Made by a program: the position numbers and the translations under genes
Assembly (NCBI GenBank): GCA_947460345.1
Contig: CANHGM010000024.1
Coordinates: forward strand, 1 to 44,262
Origin: Bacteroidota bacterium
Lineage (GTDB): Bacteria; Bacteroidota; Bacteroidia; UKL13-3
Direction of reading: 5' to 3'
DNA length: 44,262 bases
Shown here: positions 1-8,035 of the stretch, one piece after another
Numbering within the stretch: the first letter of the stretch is position 1
Layout: every line of letters starts with the position of its first letter
The notes under the pieces: generated by a model
What the model was told of the DNA's origin: nothing
Databases searched by the model: none
The model's input: the letters and a program-made list of their open reading frames with translations, nothing else

Positions 1-416
1 AGCTACAGATGTGCAAATGATAGAAAAGGATTTGCCACGAATGCACGAATAAAGAATTAATAAAATAACATGAATGCACGAATGAATTAGCAAGCTACAG
101 ATGTGCAAATGATAGAAAAGGATTTGCCATGAATGCACGAATAAAGAATTAATAAATAACATGAATGCACGAATGATGTAGCAAGCTACGGATGAGCAAA
201 TGATAGAAAAGGATTTGCCACGAATGCACGAATGAAGAATTAATAAATAACACGAATGCACGAATGAATTAGCAAGCTACAGATGAGCAAATGATAGAAA
301 AGGATTTGCCATGAATGCACGAATAAAGAATTAATAAATAACATGAATGCACGAATGAATTAGCAAGCTACAGATGTGCAAATGATAGAAAAGGATTTGC
401 CACGAATGCACGAATG
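1..416. repeat. 91-bp tandem repeat array, about 4.6 copies
   Basis: The phrase AGCTACAGATG recurs at 1, 93, 184, 275 and 366, giving a period of 91 bp (92 in the first unit, from one extra A). Units differ by only a few substitutions, for example GTGCAAATG versus GAGCAAATG. Inside each unit the phrase ACGAATGCACGAAT appears twice in slightly different forms, so the unit itself looks built from an older duplication. Because 91 is not a multiple of three, the array does not encode a repeat protein. The array probably continues beyond the left edge. No gene is seen in it. Its role is unknown. Confidence 0.95.
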
Positions 417-449
417 GAGAAAGATGGAGTAAAAAGCTGTTTAGTTATA

Positions 450-1742
450 TTACGCCAACTCTATCAAGGTTATCTCAGGCATAATGCCCACTCTGCCAGG
501 ATAGCCTAAGAATCCGAAGCCTCTGTTTACATATATATGCTGGTTGCCTTCCGAATATAATCCCGCCCATTGCTTATACATCCATTGCGATGGACTGAAT
601 TTGAAGTATGGCGTTTCTATGCCAAATTGAAAGCCATGCGTGTGGCCTGCAAACATCACATCTATATCTGGAGTTTCTATTCTTACTTTCTTGTCCCAAT
701 GGCTTGGGTCGTGACTCAATAGCAATTTAACTGGCACATCAGGCATATTCTTGGTGGCTACTTGCAAATCTCCAAATCGTTGAAATCGTTTTTGATCACC
801 CCAGTTTTCAACTCCTACCAAACCAATTCGTTGCCCGTGTAAATCAATAGTAACATGCTCGTTCCTCATCAAATGCCATCCTAAATCTTTGTGCACTTTT
901 ACTAAGGCTTCTAAATTTTCTTCTTTTTCTTTTTTGCTGCCCCATTGCTTATAATCGCCATAGTCGTGGTTGCCATATATAGACATTACGCCCATTGGTG
1001 CTTGAATGCCGCTGAGTATATCCATCCATTCATATACTTCTGCAGTTTCATTGTTTACCAAATCACCCGTAAAAAATATCAAATCGGGTTTTAAGTCTTT
1101 GACCATCTGCACCCCTTTTGCCACCCCGTCTGAGTCGATAAAGCTTCCAGAATGTATATCAGAAACTTGTACAATTCTTAGTCCTTTAAAGGCACTGGGT
1201 AAGTTTTTGAGTTTGATGATTTGCTTATGTATTTTATAATTATGCGTATTGGTAATGATACCTTTAGAAAACAATATAAACGGTGCGGCTGAGGCTATCA
1301 ATCCTGTCTTTACTAAAAATTGTTGACGTGAAATTTTATCGTTTTTTTCTTCTTGTTTGGTTTCTAGTACTTCTTGGTTTTGAATGGTGTCGGAAGTTAT
1401 ATCTTGTTTAATAAATCTGATATATATCCAATTGAAAAACCTTCTGATATCATCAACCAACAAAAAGAGCATAAAGAAAAATTTGGTGAGATATACAACA
1501 AAAATTCCCCCGCCTAAAAGTGTTTTTAAGCTATGGTCAACATGAGGTACCAAATTAAAATATATGATACTGGCTATGCATATAATATTTATTTGCCAAA
1601 AGATAAATTTGATGGTTTTGAACCTTTTTGAACGATCGCTTTTAAAAGCTGACTTTAAGCCTTTATATACATACCAATCTATCAACAATAATATCGATAT
1701 TGCTAATAAAGGCATTAAAATTCTAAAGATATTAATATTCAT
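450..1742 (-). CDS. Membrane-anchored metallophosphoesterase (YkuE/YaeI-like)
   Basis: This is a calcineurin-like phosphoesterase of 430 residues. Three hydrophobic segments lie in the first 100 residues and a fourth at about 147-162; the catalytic domain fills the C-terminal half. The metal-binding motifs are present: DIH (D195, H197), GD (226-227), GNHD (257-260), SHD near 344 and GHTH (366-369). Families of this layout hydrolyse phosphodiesters or phosphomonoesters, and some act on lipid pyrophosphates at the membrane; the substrate here is unknown. The fourth segment is preceded by SRQQF, which resembles a Tat signal but lacks the twin arginine. The gene starts 37 bp after the mscS gene and is probably cotranscribed with it. 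Confidence 0.85.
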   Translation of the reverse strand: MNINIFRILMPLLAISILLLIDWYVYKGLKSAFKSDRSKRFKTIKFIFWQINIICIASIIYFNLVPHVDHSLKTLLGGGIFVVYLTKFFFMLFLLVDDIRRFFNWIYIRFIKQDITSDTIQNQEVLETKQEEKNDKISRQQFLVKTGLIASAAPFILFSKGIITNTHNYKIHKQIIKLKNLPSAFKGLRIVQVSDIHSGSFIDSDGVAKGVQMVKDLKPDLIFFTGDLVNNETAEVYEWMDILSGIQAPMGVMSIYGNHDYGDYKQWGSKKEKEENLEALVKVHKDLGWHLMRNEHVTIDLHGQRIGLVGVENWGDQKRFQRFGDLQVATKNMPDVPVKLLLSHDPSHWDKKVRIETPDIDVMFAGHTHGFQFGIETPYFKFSPSQWMYKQWAGLYSEGNQHIYVNRGFGFLGYPGRVGIMPEITLIELA

Positions 1743-1779
1743 TTATTTGATTAACAGAAAAAAGTTTTTTGGTTAAATA

Positions 1780-2880
1780 TTAAACTTCGTTTTTTATAAT
1801 TGTATCAATAGAAACGAGTTTTAGTCCGTTTTTTTCTATCTTAGCAATAATTTTATAGTTTATTTCTTGCTTTATTTGAGCAACATAATCAAGGTCGTTA
1901 CTCATCACAAAATATATAATAGAAACAATGATGGCATGATCAGAAATATCACTTAGCAAAACCTGCATATTGTCAGAAGTTTCAGGGTTGTTTTGAATGT
2001 CGTTTTCTATCTCAGTGATTAATTTTTTTATTTTATCACCACTGGTATCAAGCGGTAATGATAATAAACTTTTAACTCGTCTGAGTCCTGTTCTGGTTAG
2101 GTTATTTAAAGCACTATCAACTAGTTTTTTATTTGGTACAGTTAATAAAGTTTTTTCGGGTGTACGTATACGTGTGCTTCTAAACCCTACAGATTCAATT
2201 GTTCCTCTTATTTTATCTGATTCAATAAAATCGCCTACAGCAAAAGGTTTGTCTAAAAATATAACAAATGATCCAATTAAATTGGCAATGGTTTCTTGAG
2301 CTGCAAGGGCTATAGCCAATCCACCAATACCAAGCCCCGTGATAAGGCTCGTCACATTTAAGCCAAAGATACTTCCTAATAAAAACAGAAAGCCACTGAT
2401 AACAATAAATATCTTTATAATGTCTTTTAAGAATTTAGCCAATTGGGCATCATTAGCATCGCCTTCTTTTTTTGAACGCTGCATAAATATATACCCAATA
2501 AAATCTGTACATCTAAGTAGTATCCATAATATGGAAAGTGTGATGGCTAATTTACCTAATTGTATAAAAAGATCATCGTATGAAATGCGGGTTTTTCCAA
2601 TTTTAAGTATCCAACTCTGAGGGACTATCAGTCTGTCAAATGCAAAAATTAATATGACAATAGTGAGTAGATATTCAAGAGGTTTTTTAAGCAATTGTAC
2701 AAACTCATCGGGGTATTCGCCACCACTAAACCGCTTGAAAAATTTGTAAAATTGTTTGCTTAGTATAACTGAAATAAGAGCTTTGAGAATAAGTCCGATA
2801 CCTATAATACCAATAAACCATACCAAATCTTCAAATTCGTTTACCCGAATAAATTGTTTATATAGTTCTACTATTTTCAT
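1780..2880 (-). CDS. MscS-family mechanosensitive ion channel
   Basis: This is a small-conductance mechanosensitive channel of 366 residues that would sit in the inner membrane and release solutes on hypo-osmotic shock. Four to five hydrophobic segments precede the MscS pore helix at about 180-200 (GLGIGGLAIALAAQE), followed by the family sequence FLDKPFAVGDFIE and a soluble beta/alpha-beta domain. The start is placed at the ATG at 2880. A TTG at 2889 would add three residues, but it lies inside the predicted -7 promoter box. The downstream phosphoesterase begins 37 bp after the stop. Confidence 0.9.
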   Translation of the reverse strand: MKIVELYKQFIRVNEFEDLVWFIGIIGIGLILKALISVILSKQFYKFFKRFSGGEYPDEFVQLLKKPLEYLLTIVILIFAFDRLIVPQSWILKIGKTRISYDDLFIQLGKLAITLSILWILLRCTDFIGYIFMQRSKKEGDANDAQLAKFLKDIIKIFIVISGFLFLLGSIFGLNVTSLITGLGIGGLAIALAAQETIANLIGSFVIFLDKPFAVGDFIESDKIRGTIESVGFRSTRIRTPEKTLLTVPNKKLVDSALNNLTRTGLRRVKSLLSLPLDTSGDKIKKLITEIENDIQNNPETSDNMQVLLSDISDHAIIVSIIYFVMSNDLDYVAQIKQEINYKIIAKIEKNGLKLVSIDTIIKNEV

Positions 2881-2886
2881 GCTGTG

Positions 2887-2894
2887 CAAAGTTA
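2887..2894 (-). promoter_or_regulatory. Bacteroidota -7 promoter box for mscS
   Basis: On the minus strand this reads TAACTTTG, matching TAnnTTTG, six bases before the ATG at 2880. No convincing -33 TTTG is visible. The predicted transcript would have almost no 5' leader. Confidence 0.5.
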
Positions 2895-3024
2895 GTTATG
2901 AATAGGACATTAGAAAAAATAAAGGTTGTAAACTTGTGGCTTCTTTTATAAAGTATGAAGGCGTATTTGTAATATAAGTTAAAACCTATAACAACTTAGT
3001 TGTTTCTATTGATACATTTGGGAT

Positions 3025-3032
3025 TATTTTTG
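3025..3032 (+). promoter_or_regulatory. -7 promoter box for the glycosyltransferase operon
   Basis: TATTTTTG matches TAnnTTTG and a TTG lies 22 bp upstream at 3000-3002. The ATG at 3042 is nine bases after the box, so the 5' leader would be very short. It drives the rightward operon starting at 3042. Confidence 0.55.
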
Positions 3033-3041
3033 TGAATCCAA

Positions 3042-4163
3042 ATGAGTGATTATATTTTATTCTTGCCTTCTTGGTATCCTAGTAAAAACTTACCGCTTGA
3101 TGGTAATTTTATACAAAGGCATGCTGAAGTTATTGCAAAGAATCAGCATATTATAGTTTTATATGTGATGGCTGCTGACAAGGATGAAATGCATATGCAA
3201 CAAGTTTCGCCAAACTATACTGAGGTGTTGATTACTTTTGAAAAAAGCAAATTCCCCTTGGTAAAATATGTTCAATACTATAAGCATTACCTAAACGGAT
3301 TTAATAAAATAGTTGAACAACACGGAAATCCAAGGTTTTGTCATGTGCATGTGATATGGTTTTCGGGGTTGTTTGCTTGGTGGTTACAATATAAAAAAAA
3401 TATTCCATATATAGTCAGCGAACATTGGAGTGTTTTGTTGTCTGAAAATATTAAAAAACTTAGCAGTTTAAAGTTGTTTGCCATTAGAAAAGTACTAAAC
3501 AATGCCCAAGCTGTGACAGCTGTATCTAACCATTTATCAGAATCTATTCAGCTGTTAACGCATACTCCAGTATCAGTTGTGTCAAATGTAGTAGATGATA
3601 TATTTTTTAATCAAAAAGCTCAACAAAAATTTGAGAAATTTACTTTTATATGTGTGTCTAATTTTGCAAAATTAAAACGTATTCCACAAATTATTCAGTC
3701 TTTTGAAAATGCCGTAAAATCAGGCTTAGATGCCAATTTGATATTGATAGGAGAGGAGGGTGGCGACAAACATATATGTAGAGACCTTGCTCAACATTCT
3801 ATAGCATCTCATCGTATTTCTATTTTACCAGAAATCAATAAAAACGAGATGGCCAGTTTGATGAGTAAATGTCATGCTTTAATTAGTTTTAGTGAGTACG
3901 AAACACAAGGCATAACTGTGTTAGAATCGTTGGCAGTTGGTAATCCTGTTATCACCTCTGATATACTTCCCTTTAATACATATATAGATTCTTCTAAAGG
4001 GATGTTAGTGCATACAACTGAAGAATTAACCGTTGCAATGAAATCTCTTTGTGAGAATTATACCCAATTTCAACCTGAGATGATAAGCAAATGGGTGTCT
4101 GAGCGATATTCAAGTGAGCATATAGGCAATCAATTTTTAACTATATACCAGCAACTTGATTAA
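3042..4163 (+). CDS. GT4-family glycosyltransferase
   Basis: This is a GT-B fold glycosyltransferase of 373 residues. The N-terminus (FLPSWYPSKNLPLDGNFIQRH) is typical of the acceptor-binding half of GT4 enzymes, and the C-terminal half has the nucleotide-sugar motif EX7E (E287 to E295). Such enzymes move a sugar from an NDP-sugar to a growing cell-surface glycan on the cytoplasmic side of the inner membrane. The following flippase gene overlaps it by 8 bp, which supports a role in making a surface polysaccharide or glycolipid. Sugar and acceptor cannot be read from the sequence. Confidence 0.88.
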   Translation: MSDYILFLPSWYPSKNLPLDGNFIQRHAEVIAKNQHIIVLYVMAADKDEMHMQQVSPNYTEVLITFEKSKFPLVKYVQYYKHYLNGFNKIVEQHGNPRFCHVHVIWFSGLFAWWLQYKKNIPYIVSEHWSVLLSENIKKLSSLKLFAIRKVLNNAQAVTAVSNHLSESIQLLTHTPVSVVSNVVDDIFFNQKAQQKFEKFTFICVSNFAKLKRIPQIIQSFENAVKSGLDANLILIGEEGGDKHICRDLAQHSIASHRISILPEINKNEMASLMSKCHALISFSEYETQGITVLESLAVGNPVITSDILPFNTYIDSSKGMLVHTTEELTVAMKSLCENYTQFQPEMISKWVSERYSSEHIGNQFLTIYQQLD

Positions 4164-5367
4164 AAAAATACTATATACCATCATCTCTAAAGCAGGTGTT
4201 TCTATATTGAACTTCTGTACTTTGTTGCTGTCGGCAAGGATGCTGGGGCCATCGTTAAGAGGTGAAGCTTCATTACTTTTAGCCTCGGTAAATATTTTGA
4301 TGTATGTAGCTGGAATCATGGGCGGCCCATCATTAATCAATCATTGTAAAACTATACAACTTAAAAAATATATACATCAATATTATATACTCTCTGCTTT
4401 GATTTTGTTAGTGTTAAACAGTACGATGGTGGGTTTACACTTTGTGTCTTTTGAGTTAGGATTACATCAATTTATTTTATCAGTGATTTTAGCTATTTAT
4501 ATCAGTCAGCAGTATATACTTACAGGTAACAATCAAATCAAAGCTTTTAATATATCACAGCTGTTACAAGCATTGCTGCCCTTATTGATTTTGGTGTTTT
4601 TTTATATTGTATCTGATGGAGATCCTTTGGCTTTTTCAAACTTTTTAATGGCTATATATTGTTCTTTTTTGATTCCATTGATTTATACCAGCATCCAAAC
4701 AAAATCGTATATATATCAATCTGATTCTACCCATTTATCCGAATGGACAATAAGTGAAGCTTTTAAATCGGGTGTAGTATCTCAGTTGAGTAATATCATC
4801 CAGTTTTTTAACTATAGATTGGTGTTTTATATATTGGGTTGGTATTATATTGATAAAGCAATTGTGGGTGAATATGCCTTGGCCGTGGCACTTGCTGAAG
4901 CCGTGTGGATTATTGGTAGAAGCATTGGATTGGTTCAGTTAGGTGATTTGTTAAACAAAGAATCATCAAACGATCATTACAAATCAAATATATACCAATT
5001 GGCAATGGTGAGTGGTTTGGTATCGATAGTTGCAGTTGCAGTTTTGTGTATGATTCCCCAATCAATGTTTCAACTGTTAGTCGGAACTAAATATATATAT
5101 ACGCATGATATTCTATTGTTCTTAGCTCCTGCCACAATTGTTTTTAGTTTTCAGTTTAGTATCAGTAGTTTTTTTGCCTCTGAAAATAAATATTATATAT
5201 CTAATTATGCTGCAGCTATTTCATTGGTTTGTCTGTTGGTGGCTTCGTTTTTCTTAATCAAATATTATCAGGTATATGGTGCTGCATTGGCTACAGGTAT
5301 AGGCTATTTAGCTTCTACATTGTTTTTTTATATATCATTCTATCAATACAAAAAAGTGCATGACTAA
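4156..5367 (+). CDS. Wzx-like polysaccharide flippase (MOP superfamily)
   Basis: A very hydrophobic protein of 403 residues with about 12 predicted membrane segments. The N-terminus (ISKAGVSILNFCTLLLSARM, then LGPSLRGE) is characteristic of O-antigen and exopolysaccharide flippases, which move undecaprenyl-linked glycans across the inner membrane. The start used is TTG at 4156, inside the end of the glycosyltransferase gene. The first in-frame ATG is about 28 codons later and would remove the first conserved helix, so a non-ATG start and translational coupling are likely. The next gene overlaps by 8 bp. Confidence 0.85.
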   Translation: MIKKILYTIISKAGVSILNFCTLLLSARMLGPSLRGEASLLLASVNILMYVAGIMGGPSLINHCKTIQLKKYIHQYYILSALILLVLNSTMVGLHFVSFELGLHQFILSVILAIYISQQYILTGNNQIKAFNISQLLQALLPLLILVFFYIVSDGDPLAFSNFLMAIYCSFLIPLIYTSIQTKSYIYQSDSTHLSEWTISEAFKSGVVSQLSNIIQFFNYRLVFYILGWYYIDKAIVGEYALAVALAEAVWIIGRSIGLVQLGDLLNKESSNDHYKSNIYQLAMVSGLVSIVAVAVLCMIPQSMFQLLVGTKYIYTHDILLFLAPATIVFSFQFSISSFFASENKYYISNYAAAISLVCLLVASFFLIKYYQVYGAALATGIGYLASTLFFYISFYQYKKVHD

Positions 5368-6634
5368 GTTTTTAGAACATATCAGTAAATATAAAACTAA
5401 ACCAGCTTTTGTTAAGGGTGATGAAACGGTAAGTTATTCTCAATTTATAAGCCAAGTTGAATCATATATACATTTATTAACTGCTCAGTTAGATACAAAC
5501 ACGAAAGTTGTGATAGCCGTAAAAGCAGAGCCCAGTTATATATATTATGCCAAGCTTTTAGCCATTGATGCTTGCAAACAGATAGCACTGCCTTATGTGA
5601 GTTTAGAAGATATTTCATCTATACAATACGAAGTTGTTTTTGATACAGAGCTTGTGGTTGTCAACACAAACGAAACCCAATATAAACTTCCTGGATCTGG
5701 TATTATCTTGTTGTCTTCAGGCATTACCGGTAAGCCCAAAGCTATCTTGCATAGGTTGGATATACTCACCGAAAAATATATAAAATTGAATGCTTCGTTT
5801 AAAAGTATATTGGTGTTTAGTCCTGAGCATATATCAGGAATAGAAACGGTGTTGAGTATTATAGCTCCGGGTGGAACTATATATTTTCCTGAGAACCGAG
5901 ATGCATTAACCATTGCAGAAAATATCAGTAAAAATCAAGTAAACTTACTAGCGTGTACACCTACTTTTTTGAAGTTGATATATCTAACCCATGCTTTTGA
6001 ACTATACGATTTAAGTTCACTACAAATTATAAATTATGGTGCTGAACGTATGGATAAACAATTGCTAAAAACGCTTCAACAAAAACTACCCAACACTCAG
6101 TTTTATCAAGCGTTTGGTACTACAGAAACAACTAATATCAGAACCTATACTTTAGCAGATACCGACTTTTTTAAACCCGGTGTGGAAGGCCAAGATTATA
6201 TAATTAAATACGGTCAACTATTTTTAAAGTTATCTCAAAGTTTTGTAACCGATTTATCTAATCAAATGGATATAGAAGGTGAGTGGTATGCTACAGGAGA
6301 TTTGGTTGAGACCAATGAGTTAGGCTATATAAGAATTACCGCTCGCAAAAACGAATTGATAAATGTAGGAGGGGAGAAAGTTTCACCTCATGAAGTGGAA
6401 CATGTGATTTTAGAGATACCCGGTGTGGTAGATGTAAAAGTAGTTTCTGAACAGAACCTTATTATGGGACAAATAGTAAAAGCCACCATTGTGGTAGAAG
6501 AGAGATTTAAAGCCACTATAAGTAAAAAATATATAAGAGATTTTTGTAAACTACAAATAGCAGATTATAAAATACCACAGAAGATTGAATTTGCAGAAAA
6601 GCTGGTGTTTAATAACAGAATGAAAAGAACTTAA
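5360..6634 (+). CDS. Short adenylate-forming (ANL superfamily) ligase
   Basis: An acyl-AMP-forming enzyme of 424 residues, shorter than the usual 500 or more. Motifs in order: phosphate loop SSGITGKPK (about 119-127), AFGTTETTN (about 251-259), YATGDL (310-315), the hinge region ARKNELINVGGEKVSP (about 328-343), and a C-terminal lysine in NRMKRT in the position of the catalytic A10 lysine. It would activate a carboxylic acid with ATP and pass it to CoA or a carrier protein. Its overlap with the flippase gene suggests it supplies or attaches an acyl group for the same glycan. It meets the rhodanese gene tail to tail, overlapping by 4 bp. Confidence 0.82.
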   Translation: MTKFLEHISKYKTKPAFVKGDETVSYSQFISQVESYIHLLTAQLDTNTKVVIAVKAEPSYIYYAKLLAIDACKQIALPYVSLEDISSIQYEVVFDTELVVVNTNETQYKLPGSGIILLSSGITGKPKAILHRLDILTEKYIKLNASFKSILVFSPEHISGIETVLSIIAPGGTIYFPENRDALTIAENISKNQVNLLACTPTFLKLIYLTHAFELYDLSSLQIINYGAERMDKQLLKTLQQKLPNTQFYQAFGTTETTNIRTYTLADTDFFKPGVEGQDYIIKYGQLFLKLSQSFVTDLSNQMDIEGEWYATGDLVETNELGYIRITARKNELINVGGEKVSPHEVEHVILEIPGVVDVKVVSEQNLIMGQIVKATIVVEERFKATISKKYIRDFCKLQIADYKIPQKIEFAEKLVFNNRMKRT

Positions 6635-6933
6635 GCCCCATACTTGGCTTGCCAGTCTAATACACCCCCTAATAGATTTCTAACATGAGTAAATCCATTT
6701 TCCATTAACATCATTTTAGCCATTCCGCTTCTAGCACCCGAGCGACAGTGTATAATTATTTCTTCATTTTTCATGTCTGATAACTCATCCATTGCGGATG
6801 TTAAAGTACCAAGTGGTATAAGTTTGCCACCTAAGTTAAATTCTTCATATTCATGTGGCTCTCTCACATCAATTAGATTGATTTGTTCGCCATTGTCCAT
6901 TCTGGTTTTTAATTCTTCTACAGTGATATCCAT
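6631..6933 (-). CDS. Single-domain rhodanese
   Basis: A rhodanese-like sulfurtransferase of 100 residues. LIDVREPHEYEEFNL is the N-terminal rhodanese signature and HCRSGARSG contains the active-site cysteine loop. No signal peptide, so it is cytoplasmic. It is the last gene of the seven-gene leftward operon and lies 13 bp after the rhodanese-thioredoxin gene. It probably carries sulfane sulfur as a cysteine persulfide for the sulfur enzymes upstream. Confidence 0.9.
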   Translation of the reverse strand: MDITVEELKTRMDNGEQINLIDVREPHEYEEFNLGGKLIPLGTLTSAMDELSDMKNEEIIIHCRSGARSGMAKMMLMENGFTHVRNLLGGVLDWQAKYGA

Positions 6934-6946
6934 ATATATATAATTT

Positions 6947-7717
6947 TTATTTAGCTTTAGAAACTGCGTCGTTTATTTCTTTAATTTCAGCATCTTTGAT
7001 TTTATCGTCAAAACCTAGTTTGCTATATACTTCTTTTCCATTTTTGTATAATTTCATAAACGGAATACTTTCAATTTTAAAATGAGATGAGATGTCATTG
7101 TTTTGATCAACATCAATTGAAACCAATTTAAACTTACCTTCTTTTTCCATACCTTCAAGAATTGGTTTTACTTTTTTACAAGGGCCACACCATGTTGCAT
7201 TAAAGTCTACCATAACTAAGGGAGCAGAATTGGTTATTTTGTTATATTCGTCTACGGTCATGCCTTTGCTTTGTTGGTTATCTGCAGTTTCTAGGGCTTT
7301 GTTGGCAGCAGTCCAAGCCATAATGCCTCCTTCTAAATTATATATTTCTTTAAACCCAACTTTTTCTAACACATCCATAGCCGATGAACTTCTGCCACCA
7401 CTCAAACAATATACAAATACGGGTTTGTTTTTATCTAAAGCATTCACACTTTGTTCGAAACTACTGTTATTAAAATCAATATTGGTAGCACCAGTTAAAT
7501 GCTTTTCGACAAATTCTTCAGGTGTTCTCACATCTAATAATATATAGTCTGTTTTAGTGGTTAATAATTTTTCAAAATTGTCAGCTGTTAATACTTCTCT
7601 TATTACAGAAACAGGATTTACAGTAGCTGAATTTTGTTCCTTGGTGTTTCCTTTACAAGCTGTTACTATTACTAAACCAGTTAGCAATAAAATAGGGAAT
7701 ATATTTTTTATACGCAT
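6947..7717 (-). CDS. Rhodanese-thioredoxin fusion lipoprotein
   Basis: A protein of 256 residues counted from the ATG at 7717. It begins with a lipoprotein signal ending VTAC (lipobox), so it is anchored in the envelope facing the periplasm. A rhodanese domain follows (LLDVRTPEEF, active site YCLSGGRS), then a thioredoxin domain with WCGPC and the cis-proline loop ESIPF. This combination would take sulfane sulfur on one domain and reduce persulfides or disulfides with the other. A TTG 15 bases upstream gives a longer frame, but it overlaps the preceding gene and would spoil the signal. It sits 4 bp after the ferredoxin gene in the sulfur operon. Confidence 0.88.
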   Translation of the reverse strand: MRIKNIFPILLLTGLVIVTACKGNTKEQNSATVNPVSVIREVLTADNFEKLLTTKTDYILLDVRTPEEFVEKHLTGATNIDFNNSSFEQSVNALDKNKPVFVYCLSGGRSSSAMDVLEKVGFKEIYNLEGGIMAWTAANKALETADNQQSKGMTVDEYNKITNSAPLVMVDFNATWCGPCKKVKPILEGMEKEGKFKLVSIDVDQNNDISSHFKIESIPFMKLYKNGKEVYSKLGFDDKIKDAEIKEINDAVSKAK

Positions 7718-7721
7718 TTTT

Positions 7722-8033
7722 TTATATATCAAAAGTTAATTCTAAATCTTTTACAATTCTATTGTTTTCTATGTGTTCAGAAATGATTCTGTCAACATCA
7801 TCAGGAGTTACATGTCCGTAATAAGTTCCTTCAGGATATATAACCAAAGATGGGCCTTTAGAACAAGCATCTAAACAGCCTGATTTTTGTGCCCTTATTT
7901 TTCCTTGTAAGCCTTTTTCTCTTAGTTTCTCTTTGAACAGGGTTATAAGTTCAAGTCCGCGTGCTTCGCCACAACAAGCTTTTCCTTCAGCTTTTTGGTT
8001 GGCACAAATGAATATATGTTTTTCGAATCTCAT
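7722..8033 (-). CDS. Thioredoxin-like [2Fe-2S] ferredoxin
   Basis: A small protein of 103 residues with the cysteine pattern of thioredoxin-fold [2Fe-2S] ferredoxins: FICANQK near the start, a CC pair at about 20-21, and SGCLDACSKGP in the middle, followed by YPEGTYYGHVTPDD. No signal peptide, so it is a cytoplasmic electron carrier. It lies 2 bp after the persulfide dioxygenase-like gene and 4 bp before the rhodanese-thioredoxin gene. The context suggests electron transfer in persulfide or sulfite handling, which is inference. Confidence 0.9.
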   Translation of the reverse strand: MRFEKHIFICANQKAEGKACCGEARGLELITLFKEKLREKGLQGKIRAQKSGCLDACSKGPSLVIYPEGTYYGHVTPDDVDRIISEHIENNRIVKDLELTFDI

Positions 8034-8035
8034 GT

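Noticed and set aside
1..416. The left-edge array as a CRISPR
   Set aside because: The whole 91-bp unit repeats; there are no unique spacers between short repeats, and no cas gene is present.
1006..1239. Open frames opposite the core genes, such as this one and 19716-20249
   Set aside because: They lie fully antisense to well-supported genes (phosphoesterase, aconitase), lack promoters and resemble no family.
1290..1345. Tat signal in the phosphoesterase (SRQQF before a hydrophobic stretch)
   Set aside because: The twin arginine is missing and the protein already has three upstream membrane segments.
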